Shown: in pieces, positions 16,643 through 25,524 of the stretch | Layout: the number at the start of each line of letters is the position of its first letter | Numbering within the stretch: position 1 is the stretch's first letter | Assembly (NCBI GenBank): GCA_964445985.1 | Contig: CAYUMU010000012.1 | Location: 38,823 to 102,822, forward strand | Reading direction: 5' to 3' | Origin: CAYUMU01 sp964445985 | Lineage (GTDB): Bacteria; Planctomycetota; Planctomycetia; Pirellulales; S012-138 | Length of the DNA: 64,000 nt | Position numbers and translations under genes: made by a program | Notes under the pieces: model-generated | Databases searched by the model: none | Told to the model about the DNA's origin: nothing | What the model saw: the letters and a program-made list of their open reading frames with translations, nothing else

Positions 16643-16858
16643 GGAGGGGCTGGGGGCTAGTTGCTGGTTGCTGGGGGCTTTTCTGCCATTTTCGAGATGC
16701 TAGCGGGGCATGCAAGTTGAAATAGAATGACGGTATTTTTCGACCGCTGGGAATGATAAGATGGTAAGGGCGCAGGCAGCGTTGTTTTGGGGAGCGCGGA
16801 CTAGCCCCGGCGCGAGGGCCGCTACTTTCGATGGGATTACACGGCACGTCCTATCTCC

Positions 16859-17539
16859 ATGGCGATAATAACATTGCAAGTTCTGGATGGCGCGGATCGC
16901 GGCCGCAGCTTTGATGGGCTGCGCACTCCCATCACCATTGGTCGCGAGGAGGGAAACTCCGTCCAGCTCAACGACGAACGCGTGAGCCGGTATCACCTCA
17001 AAATCCAGGAAGACCACGACAAAATCGTGCTCACCGACCTGGAAAGCACCAACGGCACCAAGGTCAATGGCGAAGAGATCCACCTTCGCATCTTGCGGTT
17101 CGGCGATCTGATTCACGTAGGCCGATCGGTGTTGCTGTTCGGCTCGCGCGAGCAAATCGCCGAGCGGCTGGCCCGCCTGCGACCGCAGCCCGAGTCCGAT
17201 GTCGGCCTGACGCTGGCCCCCGAGCAAGTCGAGCCAGGGCATCCGGCCGCTTCGCTCGATTTTGAAGTGAACTGGGGCGAATCGCCCGACCCCACCGATA
17301 CCCTGCACCAGTTGCATCCGCCCGAGCTTCCCGAGCGGCTTTCACCGGGTCAGGCGGCGCAACTCTCCGAACTGCTGGAGTTTGTGCATATCAAGATGCG
17401 CCAGCTGATCGAAACGGTCGATACCAACGGCACTTCGGAGCGAGTTTCGCTCGATGCGCGCCGCTGGCAGGGATTGCTCGATTTGCAGTCGCGTTTGGCC
17501 GGGTATATCCGCGAAATTGGCAATCCAGAGAACCACTAA
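16859..17539 (+). CDS. FHA-domain protein
   Basis: This is a 226-residue protein with an N-terminal FHA domain (about 5-95): 'PITIGREEGNSVQLND', 'SRYHLKI' and 'STNGTKVNG' are the GR, SxxH and NGT blocks needed to bind phosphothreonine. The rest has no catalytic motif: acidic/Pro linker, then a helical C-terminus (residues about 160-220). It sits just before a MarR-type regulator (6 bases). A Ser/Thr kinase lies about 3 kb downstream, a possible partner. The first ATG at 16859 gives full FHA coverage. Confidence 0.9.
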   Translation: MAIITLQVLDGADRGRSFDGLRTPITIGREEGNSVQLNDERVSRYHLKIQEDHDKIVLTDLESTNGTKVNGEEIHLRILRFGDLIHVGRSVLLFGSREQIAERLARLRPQPESDVGLTLAPEQVEPGHPAASLDFEVNWGESPDPTDTLHQLHPPELPERLSPGQAAQLSELLEFVHIKMRQLIETVDTNGTSERVSLDARRWQGLLDLQSRLAGYIREIGNPENH

Positions 17540-17545
17540 TTCTCC

Positions 17546-18049
17546 GTGGCGAACATGTCCGCACCCAAGCCGACAACGGCGCCACCTGCCGCCAAACCCT
17601 CGTTCGACTCGCTGGAGCAGCAGGCATTCCTGCATCTCTGGCGAACCTACGACCGGCTCAAGGCCCTCGAAGACGAAATCTTCTCGGCCCACCAGATCAC
17701 GGCCCAGCAATACAACCTGCTGCGCCTGCTGGCCGAGGCGCACCCCAAAGCCCTGCCCACCTTGGAGTTGCATAACCGGCTCGTCACCCGTTCGCCCGAT
17801 ATCACGCGAATGATCGACCGGCTGCTGGCCCGCAAGCTGGTCAGTCGGCGGCGGCGCAGCGACGATCGCCGGGTGGTCGAAATCGGCCTTACCCCCGCCG
17901 GCCGCGACCTGCTGCAGGCGCTCTCCGAACCGGTCAGGGCCATGCACGAGCAACAGCTAGGGCACTTGAGCCAAAGCAAGCTGGCCAACTTGATTCAGCT
18001 GCTCAAGCAGGCCCGGCAACCGCACGAAGCGCCACCGGCCTCGCCCTAG
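17546..18049 (+). CDS. MarR-type transcriptional regulator
   Basis: This is a 167-residue protein of MarR type. A winged-helix block 'NLLRLLAEAHPKALPTLELHNRLVTRSPDITRMIDRLLARKLVSRRR' is followed by the wing 'RRSDDRRVVEIGLTPAGRDLL'. The D-R-R wing and final helix for dimerisation fit MarR. The start could be GTG 17546 or ATG 17555, only three residues apart. It follows the FHA gene after six bases, suggesting co-transcription, an unusual pairing that might link phosphorylation to gene control (inference). Confidence 0.88.
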   Translation: MANMSAPKPTTAPPAAKPSFDSLEQQAFLHLWRTYDRLKALEDEIFSAHQITAQQYNLLRLLAEAHPKALPTLELHNRLVTRSPDITRMIDRLLARKLVSRRRRSDDRRVVEIGLTPAGRDLLQALSEPVRAMHEQQLGHLSQSKLANLIQLLKQARQPHEAPPASP

Positions 18050-18126
18050 AAAACTTCTCTTGCCGCCATTTGAAAGAAATGGGCCGGGGGAGAAGGGAGA
18101 GGGAAGGTAGGCAGCGCAAAAAATAA

Positions 18127-18170
18127 CCCTTCGCACTGGCGCCGACTTGCGTCGGCGTTTGTGCGAAGGG
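18127..18170. repeat. long near-perfect hairpin between convergent genes
   Basis: CCCTTCGCAC (18127-18136) pairs with GTGCGAAGGG (18161-18170). Inside, GCGCCGAC pairs with GTCGGCG(T) around a TTGC loop. It lies between a plus-strand MarR gene and a minus-strand lipoprotein gene, which suits a shared bidirectional terminator, though there is no U-run on either strand. Confidence 0.5.
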
Positions 18171-18290
18171 AGCGGGCCCCCCACTCGCCGCTCAGGCGTT
18201 GCCGCGGTTACCCCCAGGCCGGGGATTTCTCCCTTGCCCGCGGGCCACGCGACAACGCTCGTTGGCGAAGCCAGCTTGAATTGGTGTTTT

Positions 18291-18566
18291 TTAGTACCGG
18301 CGAACGGCCTCTTCCTGGGGCACCGAGAAACCAGGACGCGTTGCTTGTTGCAACCCGCTCTGCTCGATGGCCGCATTTCGGGCTCGCATCGCGGCGGCTT
18401 CGTTCGACAACTTGAACTCAGGGCCGGCTGGGAAGTATTGCACGTCGTCGCTCATGTAGTAGGGACTGGGCAGAGTCTGTCCACCCACATCCACCTGACA
18501 TCCCACGGACGACAACGCGGCCAATACACCCAGCCCACAAACGATTTTGCTTTTCGGCGGTTTCAT
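18291..18566 (-). CDS. small lipoprotein, unknown
   Basis: This is a 91-residue protein with a Lys-rich N-terminus, hydrophobic run and lipobox (LSSVGC, Cys23 would be lipidated). The mature part has 'LPSPYYMSDDVQYFPAGPEFKL' and a helical tail. I do not recognise the family. 'YLNDDxQYFPAGPEF' type strings are typical of small planctomycete lipoproteins, but that is memory only. The ATG at 18566 gives a standard signal; the frame extends to 18632. It may be the first of a minus-strand pair. Confidence 0.6.
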   Translation of the reverse strand: MKPPKSKIVCGLGVLAALSSVGCQVDVGGQTLPSPYYMSDDVQYFPAGPEFKLSNEAAAMRARNAAIEQSGLQQATRPGFSVPQEEAVRRY

Positions 18567-18728
18567 CGTGATTCGATCCCCCCTAGACCAAAATCCCGGC
18601 ATAAACGCCTCCGACCGGGTTTTCGTACCCAACTTATCGTCACTGACAAGCGGGAGGGTTGATCCGAATTTGACGAAATTGCGGACATGGTTGCTAGTGG
18701 CTAGTAGCTAGCAACCAGTAACCAGCCC

Positions 18729-19949
18729 CTACCTGCTCGCCGTGAGCTGCGTATTTTGCACCGGGAACTGCTGCAGCCAGGCGTCGATGGCTTCGGACGT
18801 AATATCCGTGGCCAGGGCCGCGCCGTCGGTGCGGTCGATCTTCCGATTCAGATCGTCGAGCACTTTGGCCAGGGCGGCGCACATGGCCTTGGCTTCGGGC
18901 GTGCCCACCTTGGCCACGGCCGCGGGATTGGTGGTGGTGCGTCCTAGCGGGTCGGGCTCGGGGCCGGTCAATCCCAGCCGGGCACAGTTGAGCACATGCT
19001 TGAGCAGCGGGCGGTCGGGAGCGGCGGCAATCACGTCTTTCACCAGGCCCGCCAGGGCTTGGGCCACCAGCGGGGTATTGATGTTGGGCGGCGTGGAGAA
19101 GTTCATGCCTTGCATGGCCCGGGCCGCTTCGGCCCGCAGGGCCAGATCGACCGCGTTGTCGTTGATCAGGCCCAGCAGGGCGGAAAGCACGGTGGTATTC
19201 TCGGGCGTGGTGCCCGTGGCGCCCAGCGCCCCCAGGGCTTCGGCCGCGCGCATCCGCAGCCAATCGTGGGCTTCTTCGCTGGCGTTCTTGTCTGGCTGTT
19301 TCTGGGCGAGGAGTTTGAGCATTTCTGCCCGCAGGGCATCGCGCGCGGCCTTGTCGGCAATGCCCAGCGAAGCGTGACGATGCAGCCCAATGAGCGCCGC
19401 AACTTTAACCGCCACGGCTTGCTGCTGATCGGTGTAGGCTTGCATCAGCAAGGGAAAGGCTGCCGCCAAAGGGGTGGCTTTGCCCACGCCCACCCGCGGG
19501 GCCTCTTGCGAGTTGAGCTCGCCCAACAAGAGCATGGCGTTGTAACGAATCACCGCCCGCTGCTTGTCGTCGGTCACCAGCTTGGGCAGCTCGGTCATCA
19601 GGTATTGCACCACCGCCGTGTGCGCATCGCGCGAGGTTGTGTTGCCCATGGCCCGGAGGTCGTTGATGATTTTTCCCCGTTCGTTGGCCATGTCGGGCTC
19701 GAATCCGGGCATATGCATCAGCCGCAAGCTGGTGGCGTAATATTCCATCAGCTTGGCGCGTTGATCGTTGCTATCGAACCGGCCGGCGGACCAGGGCACA
19801 TTGCTGATTTGCTGCTTGAGCAAGGTTTTCTGCCGATTCAAGTCGGCGATCACCTTGGTGAAGTCTTCCTGGCCCAGGCTAAAGTTAGCCAGGGCCGAGA
19901 TCAGTCCGGCCACGACCAGCAGCACCGCAAGCTTGTTGGCGTAACGCAT
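18729..19949 (-). CDS. secreted HEAT-like repeat protein, unknown
   Basis: This is a 406-residue protein with an N-terminal signal (MRYANKLAVLLVVAGLISALA) and a mature region with many Ala/Leu-rich helical pairs such as 'AVAVKVAALIGLHRHASLG', 'WLRMRAAEALGALGATG' and 'LALRAEAARAMQGMNF', which read like HEAT/armadillo repeats. No catalytic motif. Divergent to the Ser/Thr kinase, with a 412-base gap. HEAT arrays usually hold protein partners; here the partner is unknown. Confidence 0.65.
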   Translation of the reverse strand: MRYANKLAVLLVVAGLISALANFSLGQEDFTKVIADLNRQKTLLKQQISNVPWSAGRFDSNDQRAKLMEYYATSLRLMHMPGFEPDMANERGKIINDLRAMGNTTSRDAHTAVVQYLMTELPKLVTDDKQRAVIRYNAMLLLGELNSQEAPRVGVGKATPLAAAFPLLMQAYTDQQQAVAVKVAALIGLHRHASLGIADKAARDALRAEMLKLLAQKQPDKNASEEAHDWLRMRAAEALGALGATGTTPENTTVLSALLGLINDNAVDLALRAEAARAMQGMNFSTPPNINTPLVAQALAGLVKDVIAAAPDRPLLKHVLNCARLGLTGPEPDPLGRTTTNPAAVAKVGTPEAKAMCAALAKVLDDLNRKIDRTDGAALATDITSEAIDAWLQQFPVQNTQLTASR

Positions 19950-20361
19950 CGTTGTTTACTCCCTTCGATCAGCAAGCTTGAGAAACAGCTTGAATGGCAG
20001 ACAGGCAAAAATCGGGGGGATCCGCGAGATTCCCAGCGAGAACCGTGACCAGCCGCCGCGAAATCGACCGCGGGGGCCGATGGCGCGCACGAGGCCCCCC
20101 AACCTTCCAAACTATCCTCCGCATCGAAGAAAAGTCAACGAAAAGGCGCCCTGGGCCGCGATTACCGCCAACCCAATTCTTGGCGCACGGAGCGAATTGC
20201 GATTAAATTGCAGGCTGGATGATTGTCGATGCCCAGCGGCTCCCCACCGGAGAAGGCTGGGCAACCAGGTTTTCCCTCGACATGGCCCCTGCTCCATCTC
20301 TTTTTCATTGCAATCAAAACCCCAACCCATCCCAAACACGAATCGGGGATGAAGGTAATCC
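19950..20361. other. divergent intergenic stretch (HEAT-like gene/kinase gene)
   Basis: A 412-base gap between divergent genes, so both promoters should lie within it. I see no matching promoter pair, strong palindrome or gene here. GAAGGT before the GTG at 20362 could be the kinase ribosome-binding site. Confidence 0.4.
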
Positions 20362-21681
20362 GTGCCGCCTTCGCAAAAGGCCAATTTTCGACAAGCCGCC
20401 CTGGCAAGTGGGCTTCTCACCAAAGCAGAGCTCGATGAGGAGGTGGCCGCGCTGCGCGCCGAGAGCTCGGGCCGCGTTTCCGAACGGACCCTCGCCAAAC
20501 GATTCGTCGAGCAGGGTAAACTCAACCCCTGGCAGGCCGAACAACTGCTGGTGGGCCGGGTCAAATGGAATCTGGGCCCTTACCGCATTATCGACGCCAT
20601 TGGCCAAGGCGGCATGGGCCAGGTGTTTCAGGCCGAGCACACCATCATGCGCCGCCTGGTGGCCATCAAGGTGCTGCCGCTCAGCAAATCCACGCCCGAG
20701 GCCATTCAAAGCTTTCGCCGCGAAGTGCAAGCCCAGGCCCAGCTCGACCATGAGAACCTGGTTCGCGCCTACGACGCCGGGCAAGACGGCAACGTGCATT
20801 ACCTGGTGACCGAATTCGTGCCGGGCCTTGACCTCCGCAAGTTCATCAAGCGGCAAGGTCGGCTCGATATGCACACCGCCTCGGCCATCATTTGCCAGGC
20901 CGCGCGAGGGCTCGAACACGCCCACAGCCGCGGGCTCATTCATCGCGACGTCAAGCCGGGCAACCTGCTCGTCACCCCCGACGGGCGATGCAAGGTTTCC
21001 GACCTGGGCCTCGCCGGCTACCTGCACGACGAAGGCGAAAACCGCCACACCGTGGGCACGGCCGACTACCTCTCGCCCGAACAAATCAATACCCCCTCCA
21101 AACTGACCACCACCTGCGATATCTATTCTCTCGGCTGCACGCTGTACTACGCCGTGACCGGCAAGGTGCCCTTCCCCGGCGGAACTACCCGCGAAAAAGC
21201 CCGCAAACATTGCCATGACCAGCCCATCGATCCCCGCCGCCTCAACCCGGACCTCGATGCCGACTTTGTGGACGTGCTGGCCGACCTGATGGCGAAACGG
21301 CCCGAGGAACGAGTCCCTTCGGCGGCCGCGGTGATTGAACGGCTGGCCCCTTGGGCTGGCGACGATTGGCTGGTGGTGTCGGAAGCCAGGGCCGCGGCCC
21401 GCCGTGAAAACCAATCCACGCTGGAAAGCAAGTTCAACGCCCTCAACGACACCAAACCGCTGGTGATCGACGACCCCGACGACCGCCAGGAAAGCAGCGT
21501 TTCTTCCGACGGCACCTTGCCCGTGGGCCTGGGCAGCGAAGAAACCCTGCCCTTCGATTCGCAAACCCGCTTCGCCCTGCCCGAGCTGGGCCTGCCCGCC
21601 GCCATGTGGGTCGCCATCACCCTGGGCATTGTGGCGGTGCTGGTGCTGGTGGTGGTGATTATTCTGCAGGCCATGGGGTAA
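20362..21681 (+). CDS. Ser/Thr protein kinase with C-terminal membrane anchor
   Basis: This 439-residue kinase starts at GTG 20362. The first 65 residues have the planctomycete form 'LLTKAELDEEVAAL ... FVEQGKLNPWQAEQLLVGR'. The kinase domain (about 73-340) has GQGGMGQVF, VAIKVLP, HRDVKPGNLL (catalytic loop) and DLG in place of DFG. A charged linker follows, then a TM helix near 416-437. It should therefore anchor in the cytoplasmic membrane with the kinase inside. DLG still supplies the metal-binding Asp. The FHA protein encoded nearby is a candidate reader of its product. Confidence 0.92.
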   Translation: MPPSQKANFRQAALASGLLTKAELDEEVAALRAESSGRVSERTLAKRFVEQGKLNPWQAEQLLVGRVKWNLGPYRIIDAIGQGGMGQVFQAEHTIMRRLVAIKVLPLSKSTPEAIQSFRREVQAQAQLDHENLVRAYDAGQDGNVHYLVTEFVPGLDLRKFIKRQGRLDMHTASAIICQAARGLEHAHSRGLIHRDVKPGNLLVTPDGRCKVSDLGLAGYLHDEGENRHTVGTADYLSPEQINTPSKLTTTCDIYSLGCTLYYAVTGKVPFPGGTTREKARKHCHDQPIDPRRLNPDLDADFVDVLADLMAKRPEERVPSAAAVIERLAPWAGDDWLVVSEARAAARRENQSTLESKFNALNDTKPLVIDDPDDRQESSVSSDGTLPVGLGSEETLPFDSQTRFALPELGLPAAMWVAITLGIVAVLVLVVVIILQAMG

Positions 21682-21849
21682 CGGGGATCTCTCTGGCTCG
21701 TTGCTGTGGGTACTGGGTTAAAGTTTGGCGCGTTGCGGCGAACCTCCTCCACCCCAGGTCGCTCAATGATTAGAATCGCCTTTACTGGCTTCGCGGCCGA
21801 GTACCGTACGCGCCGCTGGGGGGACGTCGCGCCCGTGGGCACTGGCAGA

Positions 21850-21903
21850 GCCAGTGGCACCCGATTGGGGGAGGCTGCGGCGCCAGTGGCACCCGATTGG
21901 GGG
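21850..21903 (+). repeat. two 22-base direct repeats (GCCAGTGGCACCCGATTGGGGG)
   Basis: Copies at 21850-21871 and 21882-21903 are identical, 32 bases apart start to start. A partial relative occurs at 15614-15653. They lie between the kinase and argJ genes. The family looks like a short interspersed element, with no obvious coding role. Confidence 0.65.
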
Positions 21904-21968
21904 CTACGGCGCCACCCCGCCGCGCTCCATTCATTGCACCACTTGAGTTAGCACGGGAAACAACACGC

Positions 21969-23162
21969 ATGACGGTGGCCATCCCTCTCGGATATCGCCT
22001 GGCTGGGGTTCACAGCGGTGTGAAGCGCAATCCCAACAAGCCCGACCTGTCGCTGATCGTTTCGGACCTGCCTGCCGCGGGCGCCGGCGTGTACACCAAG
22101 AACCTGGTGTTTGGCGCGCCGGTTGGCCGGAATCGAGCCCTCACGCCGGCCGGCAATTTCCGCGTGGTCGTTACCAACTCGGGAGTCGCCAACGCCTGCA
22201 CCGGTGAACAAGGCGACCGCGACGCCGACGAGATGGGCCGCCTGGCCGCCGCGGCCGTGGGCGCCGCGCCCGAGCAAGCCCTGGTGCTTTCGACCGGCGT
22301 GATCGGTTCGTTTCTGCCGATGCCCAAAATCGCGGCTGGCATCGCAGCGGCCAAAGCGCAACTGGCCGCCACCGAGGCTGCCCTGGAAGCCGCGGCCCGC
22401 GGCATGATGACCACCGACACGGTTCCCAAGATCGCCTCGCACCAACTCACGCTCCGCGGCAAGCCGATCCACGTGTGCGGCGTGGCCAAGGGCGCGGCGA
22501 TGATCGGCCCCAACATGGCCACCATGCTGGCCGTGATCTTTACCGACGCCGCGCTTAGCCCAGCCGACGCCCAACAGGTTCTCAGCCGCTCGGTCGATGA
22601 CAGCTTCAACTGCATTAGCGTGGAAGGCCACATGAGCACCAGCGACACCGTGCTGCTCTTGGCCAACGGCGCCGCCTGTGCCGATCCGCTGGCCGGCGAC
22701 GACCTGGAAGAGATGTTTGCCGCCGTGCACCAGGTCTGCCGCGAATTGGCCATGGCCATCGTTTCCGACGGCGAAGGCGCCACGCACCTGGTCACGATCG
22801 ACGTGACCGGCTGCGCCGATCGCAACGCCGCGCACCGCATCGCCAAAACGGTGGGCGAGAGCGCCCTGGTGAAGACAGCCATTGCCGGGGCCGACCCCAA
22901 CTGGGGCCGGATCGTGTCGGCCGCCGGATACGCGGGCGTGCCGTTCGACCCCCGCGGCGTGTCGCTCCAAGTCAACGGCCTGCCCCTCTACAAAAACGGC
23001 GCGCCGCTCACCTTCAACGCGGCCGAAGTCTCGGCCAGCATCAAAGACAACCGCGACACCCACGTGGCACTGCAGTTTACCGAGGGCCAGGCCAAAGTCC
23101 GCTTCTGGACCACCGACCTCACCGCAGAATACGTGCGGCTGAATGCGGACTACCACACCTGA
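21969..23162 (+). CDS. argJ: bifunctional glutamate N-acetyltransferase/amino-acid acetyltransferase ArgJ
   Basis: This is a 397-residue ArgJ: 'GYRLAGVHSGVKRN' opening, the autocatalytic cleavage site in GPNMATML (Ala184-Thr185, where Thr185 becomes the nucleophile) and 'DPNWGRIVSAAGYAGV' near the C-terminus. ArgJ transfers the acetyl group between N-acetylornithine and glutamate in arginine biosynthesis. The ATG at 21969 is chosen because the upstream 24 residues (from 21897) fall in repeat DNA and do not match the family. It stands alone here; there are no other arg genes in the window. Confidence 0.96.
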   Translation: MTVAIPLGYRLAGVHSGVKRNPNKPDLSLIVSDLPAAGAGVYTKNLVFGAPVGRNRALTPAGNFRVVVTNSGVANACTGEQGDRDADEMGRLAAAAVGAAPEQALVLSTGVIGSFLPMPKIAAGIAAAKAQLAATEAALEAAARGMMTTDTVPKIASHQLTLRGKPIHVCGVAKGAAMIGPNMATMLAVIFTDAALSPADAQQVLSRSVDDSFNCISVEGHMSTSDTVLLLANGAACADPLAGDDLEEMFAAVHQVCRELAMAIVSDGEGATHLVTIDVTGCADRNAAHRIAKTVGESALVKTAIAGADPNWGRIVSAAGYAGVPFDPRGVSLQVNGLPLYKNGAPLTFNAAEVSASIKDNRDTHVALQFTEGQAKVRFWTTDLTAEYVRLNADYHT

Positions 23163-23355
23163 AAACCAAACAGGGGATGGCTGCCTTTCGGGTGCCAGGT
23201 TTTGCCCGTGTGAATGGACGTGGAAGCAACCCCGCCGGGGGGGCCGGTTCAACCGCTCTTGACCTTGCTGACCGGGAGGAATAACGTCTGCTACCAATCT
23301 GCGAAACATGGATGATCGCAGGAATTCGAGTTTCTAACGTGAGCTCTCGCCATTT

Positions 23356-24585
23356 ATGGACGCCGCACGCAAGGATGCCGTAACGCCTGTTCCGCTGATC
23401 GACGTCGCCCGGCAATATGAGCCGCTACGGGCGGAAATTCTCGCCGCGATTGCCGAAGTTTGCGACTCCGGCCGCTTCATTCTCGGCCCCGACTGCGTGG
23501 CGTTGGAACAAGAAATGGCCGCCTACTGCGGCGCCCAACACGCCATTAGCTGCGCCTCGGGCAGCGACGCTCTCCTGCTGGCATTGATGGCAGCCGACAT
23601 TGGCCCCGGCGACGAGGTCATTTGCCCCAGCTACACGTTTTTCGCCACGGCCAGCGCCGTGTGGCGGCTCGACGCCAAGCCCGTGTTTGTGGACATCGAT
23701 CCGGCAACGCTCAATATTTGCCCCGCGGCCATCGAGGCGGCCATTACGCCGGCCACCAAGGCCATCATTCCGGTGCACCTGTTCGGCCAATGCGCCGATA
23801 TGGACGCCATCGACCGCATCGCAGTCGCCCACGATTTGCTGGTGATTACCGACGCCGCCCAGGCGATTGGCGCCGAGTACGGAACCCGCCGCGCCGGCTC
23901 CATTGGCAAAATGGCCTGCTTCAGCTTTTACCCCACCAAAAACCTCGGCGGCATGGGCGATGGCGGCATGCTCACCACCAACGACGCCGCGCTGGCCGAC
24001 CGCCTGGTGCTGCTGCGAGGGCATGGCATGCGTCCCCGCTATTACCATCGCGAGGTGGGCATCAACAGCCGCCTCGATAGCATTCAGGCCGCCGTGCTCC
24101 GCATCAAATTGCGCCACCTGGAAACCTGGACCGAAATGCGACGCGAAAATGCCGTCCGCTACGGAGCCATGTTTACGGAATACGGTTTGAACAACCTGCT
24201 TGGCTTGCCGGTCGAAGCCAAGAACTGCCGCCATGTGTGGAACCAATACGTGGTCCGCGTGCCGAACAATCAGCGCGACGCCCTCAGGGCTCATCTCACC
24301 GAGCTGAAAATCGGCACCGAAATCTACTACCCCGTGCCGCTGCACGAGCAAGATTGCTTCCGCGGCCTGGGCCACGCGCCCGAGTCGTTGCCCGAAACGC
24401 ACAAAGCCTCGCTCGAAACACTGGCGCTCCCCTGCTTCCCCGAACTAACCGTTGCCGAGCAGCAAACGGTGGTGGGAGCCATCGCTGGTTTTTTTGGCCT
24501 GCCATTGCGACAGCTTCATAGCGGCATCCCTGGGCCCAAGTACGCCGATCAGCATGCCGGCGCGCCAAAGCCGCATCACGGTTAA
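23356..24585 (+). CDS. DegT/DnrJ/EryC1-type aminotransferase
   Basis: This is a 409-residue PLP enzyme of the sugar aminotransferase family. Seen: 'SGSDALLLALMAADIGPGDEVI', 'DAAQAIGAEY' (the Asp contacts the PLP nitrogen) and 'SFYPTKNLGGMGDGGM', where Lys195 would bind PLP. The C-terminal block 'PVPLHEQDCF' also fits. Such enzymes aminate keto-sugar nucleotides. It lies outside the polysaccharide locus at 47-64 kb, so its sugar partner is unknown. About 20 residues at the very C-terminus are not conserved-looking. Confidence 0.92.
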   Translation: MDAARKDAVTPVPLIDVARQYEPLRAEILAAIAEVCDSGRFILGPDCVALEQEMAAYCGAQHAISCASGSDALLLALMAADIGPGDEVICPSYTFFATASAVWRLDAKPVFVDIDPATLNICPAAIEAAITPATKAIIPVHLFGQCADMDAIDRIAVAHDLLVITDAAQAIGAEYGTRRAGSIGKMACFSFYPTKNLGGMGDGGMLTTNDAALADRLVLLRGHGMRPRYYHREVGINSRLDSIQAAVLRIKLRHLETWTEMRRENAVRYGAMFTEYGLNNLLGLPVEAKNCRHVWNQYVVRVPNNQRDALRAHLTELKIGTEIYYPVPLHEQDCFRGLGHAPESLPETHKASLETLALPCFPELTVAEQQTVVGAIAGFFGLPLRQLHSGIPGPKYADQHAGAPKPHHG

Positions 24586-24669
24586 ACGCCGCTTACCCAA
24601 TCCCCCCGCGGCCGATTGTTTGACGCGCGGGGGACCCCAGCGGTAAACAAAGCCATTGGCCATCAAGCA

Positions 24670-24704
24670 CCCCGGCGGGCCTTCGCAGGCACGCCGGGGT
24701 TTTT
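24670..24704 (+). terminator. rho-independent terminator after the DegT-type gene
   Basis: The stem CCCCGGCG (24670-24677) pairs with CGCCGGGG (24692-24699), loop 14 bases, followed by TTTTT (24700-24704). It lies 85 bases after the aminotransferase stop. Confidence 0.82.
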
Positions 24705-24751
24705 CGAAGGATGGATCTTAGCAGCGACTTACTTGGCAGTCGGGGACTGGG

Positions 24752-25144
24752 ATGTCGATGTTGCAACATGAAATTGAAATCCGCGTTCGCTATCCCGAAA
24801 CCGATCCCGGTGGGTTCGTGCATCACTCGCGGTACTTTGTGTACTTTGAGATGGGCCGCACCGAAGTGTTGCGGTCGCGCGGCTATACCTACCGCCAGAT
24901 GGAGGCCGACGGCACGTTCTTTGTCGTCGCCAAGGCCGAAATTCGCTATATTCGCCCGGCCTTGTACGACGACCTGTTGCGACTGCGCACCACGGTCACG
25001 CGGGTCACGGCAGCCCGCATTGAACACGACTACCATTTGTTCCGCGGCGAAGAGCTGTTGACCGAGGCCAAACTGACGCTGTGCTGCGTCGATAGTGAAG
25101 GTGTGCCGCAACGCATCCCCGAATGGCTCAAAGCCCTCAGCTGA
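24752..25144 (+). CDS. YbgC/4HBT-type acyl-CoA thioesterase
   Basis: This is a 130-residue hotdog-fold protein. The motif 'RVRYPETDPGGFVHHSRYFVYFEMGR' includes Asp18 in the catalytic Asp position of 4-hydroxybenzoyl-CoA thioesterase relatives (YxxTDxxGxVxxxxYxxxxE). Then 'IRPALYDDLLRLRT' and 'LLTEAKLTLCCVD' follow in order. YbgC-type enzymes hydrolyse acyl-CoA esters. The gene stands alone after the terminator at 24670-24704 and is followed by a non-coding kilobase. Confidence 0.9.
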   Translation: MSMLQHEIEIRVRYPETDPGGFVHHSRYFVYFEMGRTEVLRSRGYTYRQMEADGTFFVVAKAEIRYIRPALYDDLLRLRTTVTRVTAARIEHDYHLFRGEELLTEAKLTLCCVDSEGVPQRIPEWLKALS

Positions 25145-25473
25145 CCAGCCAGAGCCGGCAAAGCTCACCCTGGCCGCCCGCAGCTCAAAATCGGCAGCGC
25201 TGCCAAAATCAACGGGGCGTCGAGCGGCAACGTCTTCCCGCACGCGACACACACCCGGCAACGATCGCCATGCGTTCGCGGTGGTTTCAAACATGCCACA
25301 GCCGGCCCCTGCTTCCCGGCTCGGCAGGACAAATTCTACGCTCAAATTCCTTCGCCCCCAGTTCCCACAAGCAGATTTGTCAAAAACCGGGAAAGTGCCC
25401 CCTTCTTTCAGGGGGTTGCATGGGCCGATCCAGGCTTTAGCATCGCGTCATCTCGATGTCCTCTCCCATGAAT

Positions 25474-25510
25474 CCCGCGTTGGCGCCCAGTGTCCAACGC
25501 GGGGTTTTTT
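25474..25510 (+). terminator. intrinsic terminator in the gene-poor stretch
   Basis: CCCGCGTTGG (25474-25483) pairs perfectly with CCAACGCGGG (25494-25503), loop 10 bases, followed by a T-run 25505-25510. It lies 330 bases after the nearest upstream gene, so it may terminate either a long thioesterase mRNA or an unannotated short RNA. Confidence 0.8.
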
Positions 25511-25524
25511 ATCGGTTTAGAGCA

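Noticed and set aside
20362..21681. Kinase as a pseudokinase because of DLG instead of DFG
   Set aside because: The metal-binding Asp and the HRDVKPGN catalytic loop remain; DLG is common in active bacterial kinases.
21948..23309. 453-residue minus-strand open frame opposite argJ
   Set aside because: The plus strand is a clear ArgJ; the antisense product is low-complexity Gly/His/Arg-rich with no domain.
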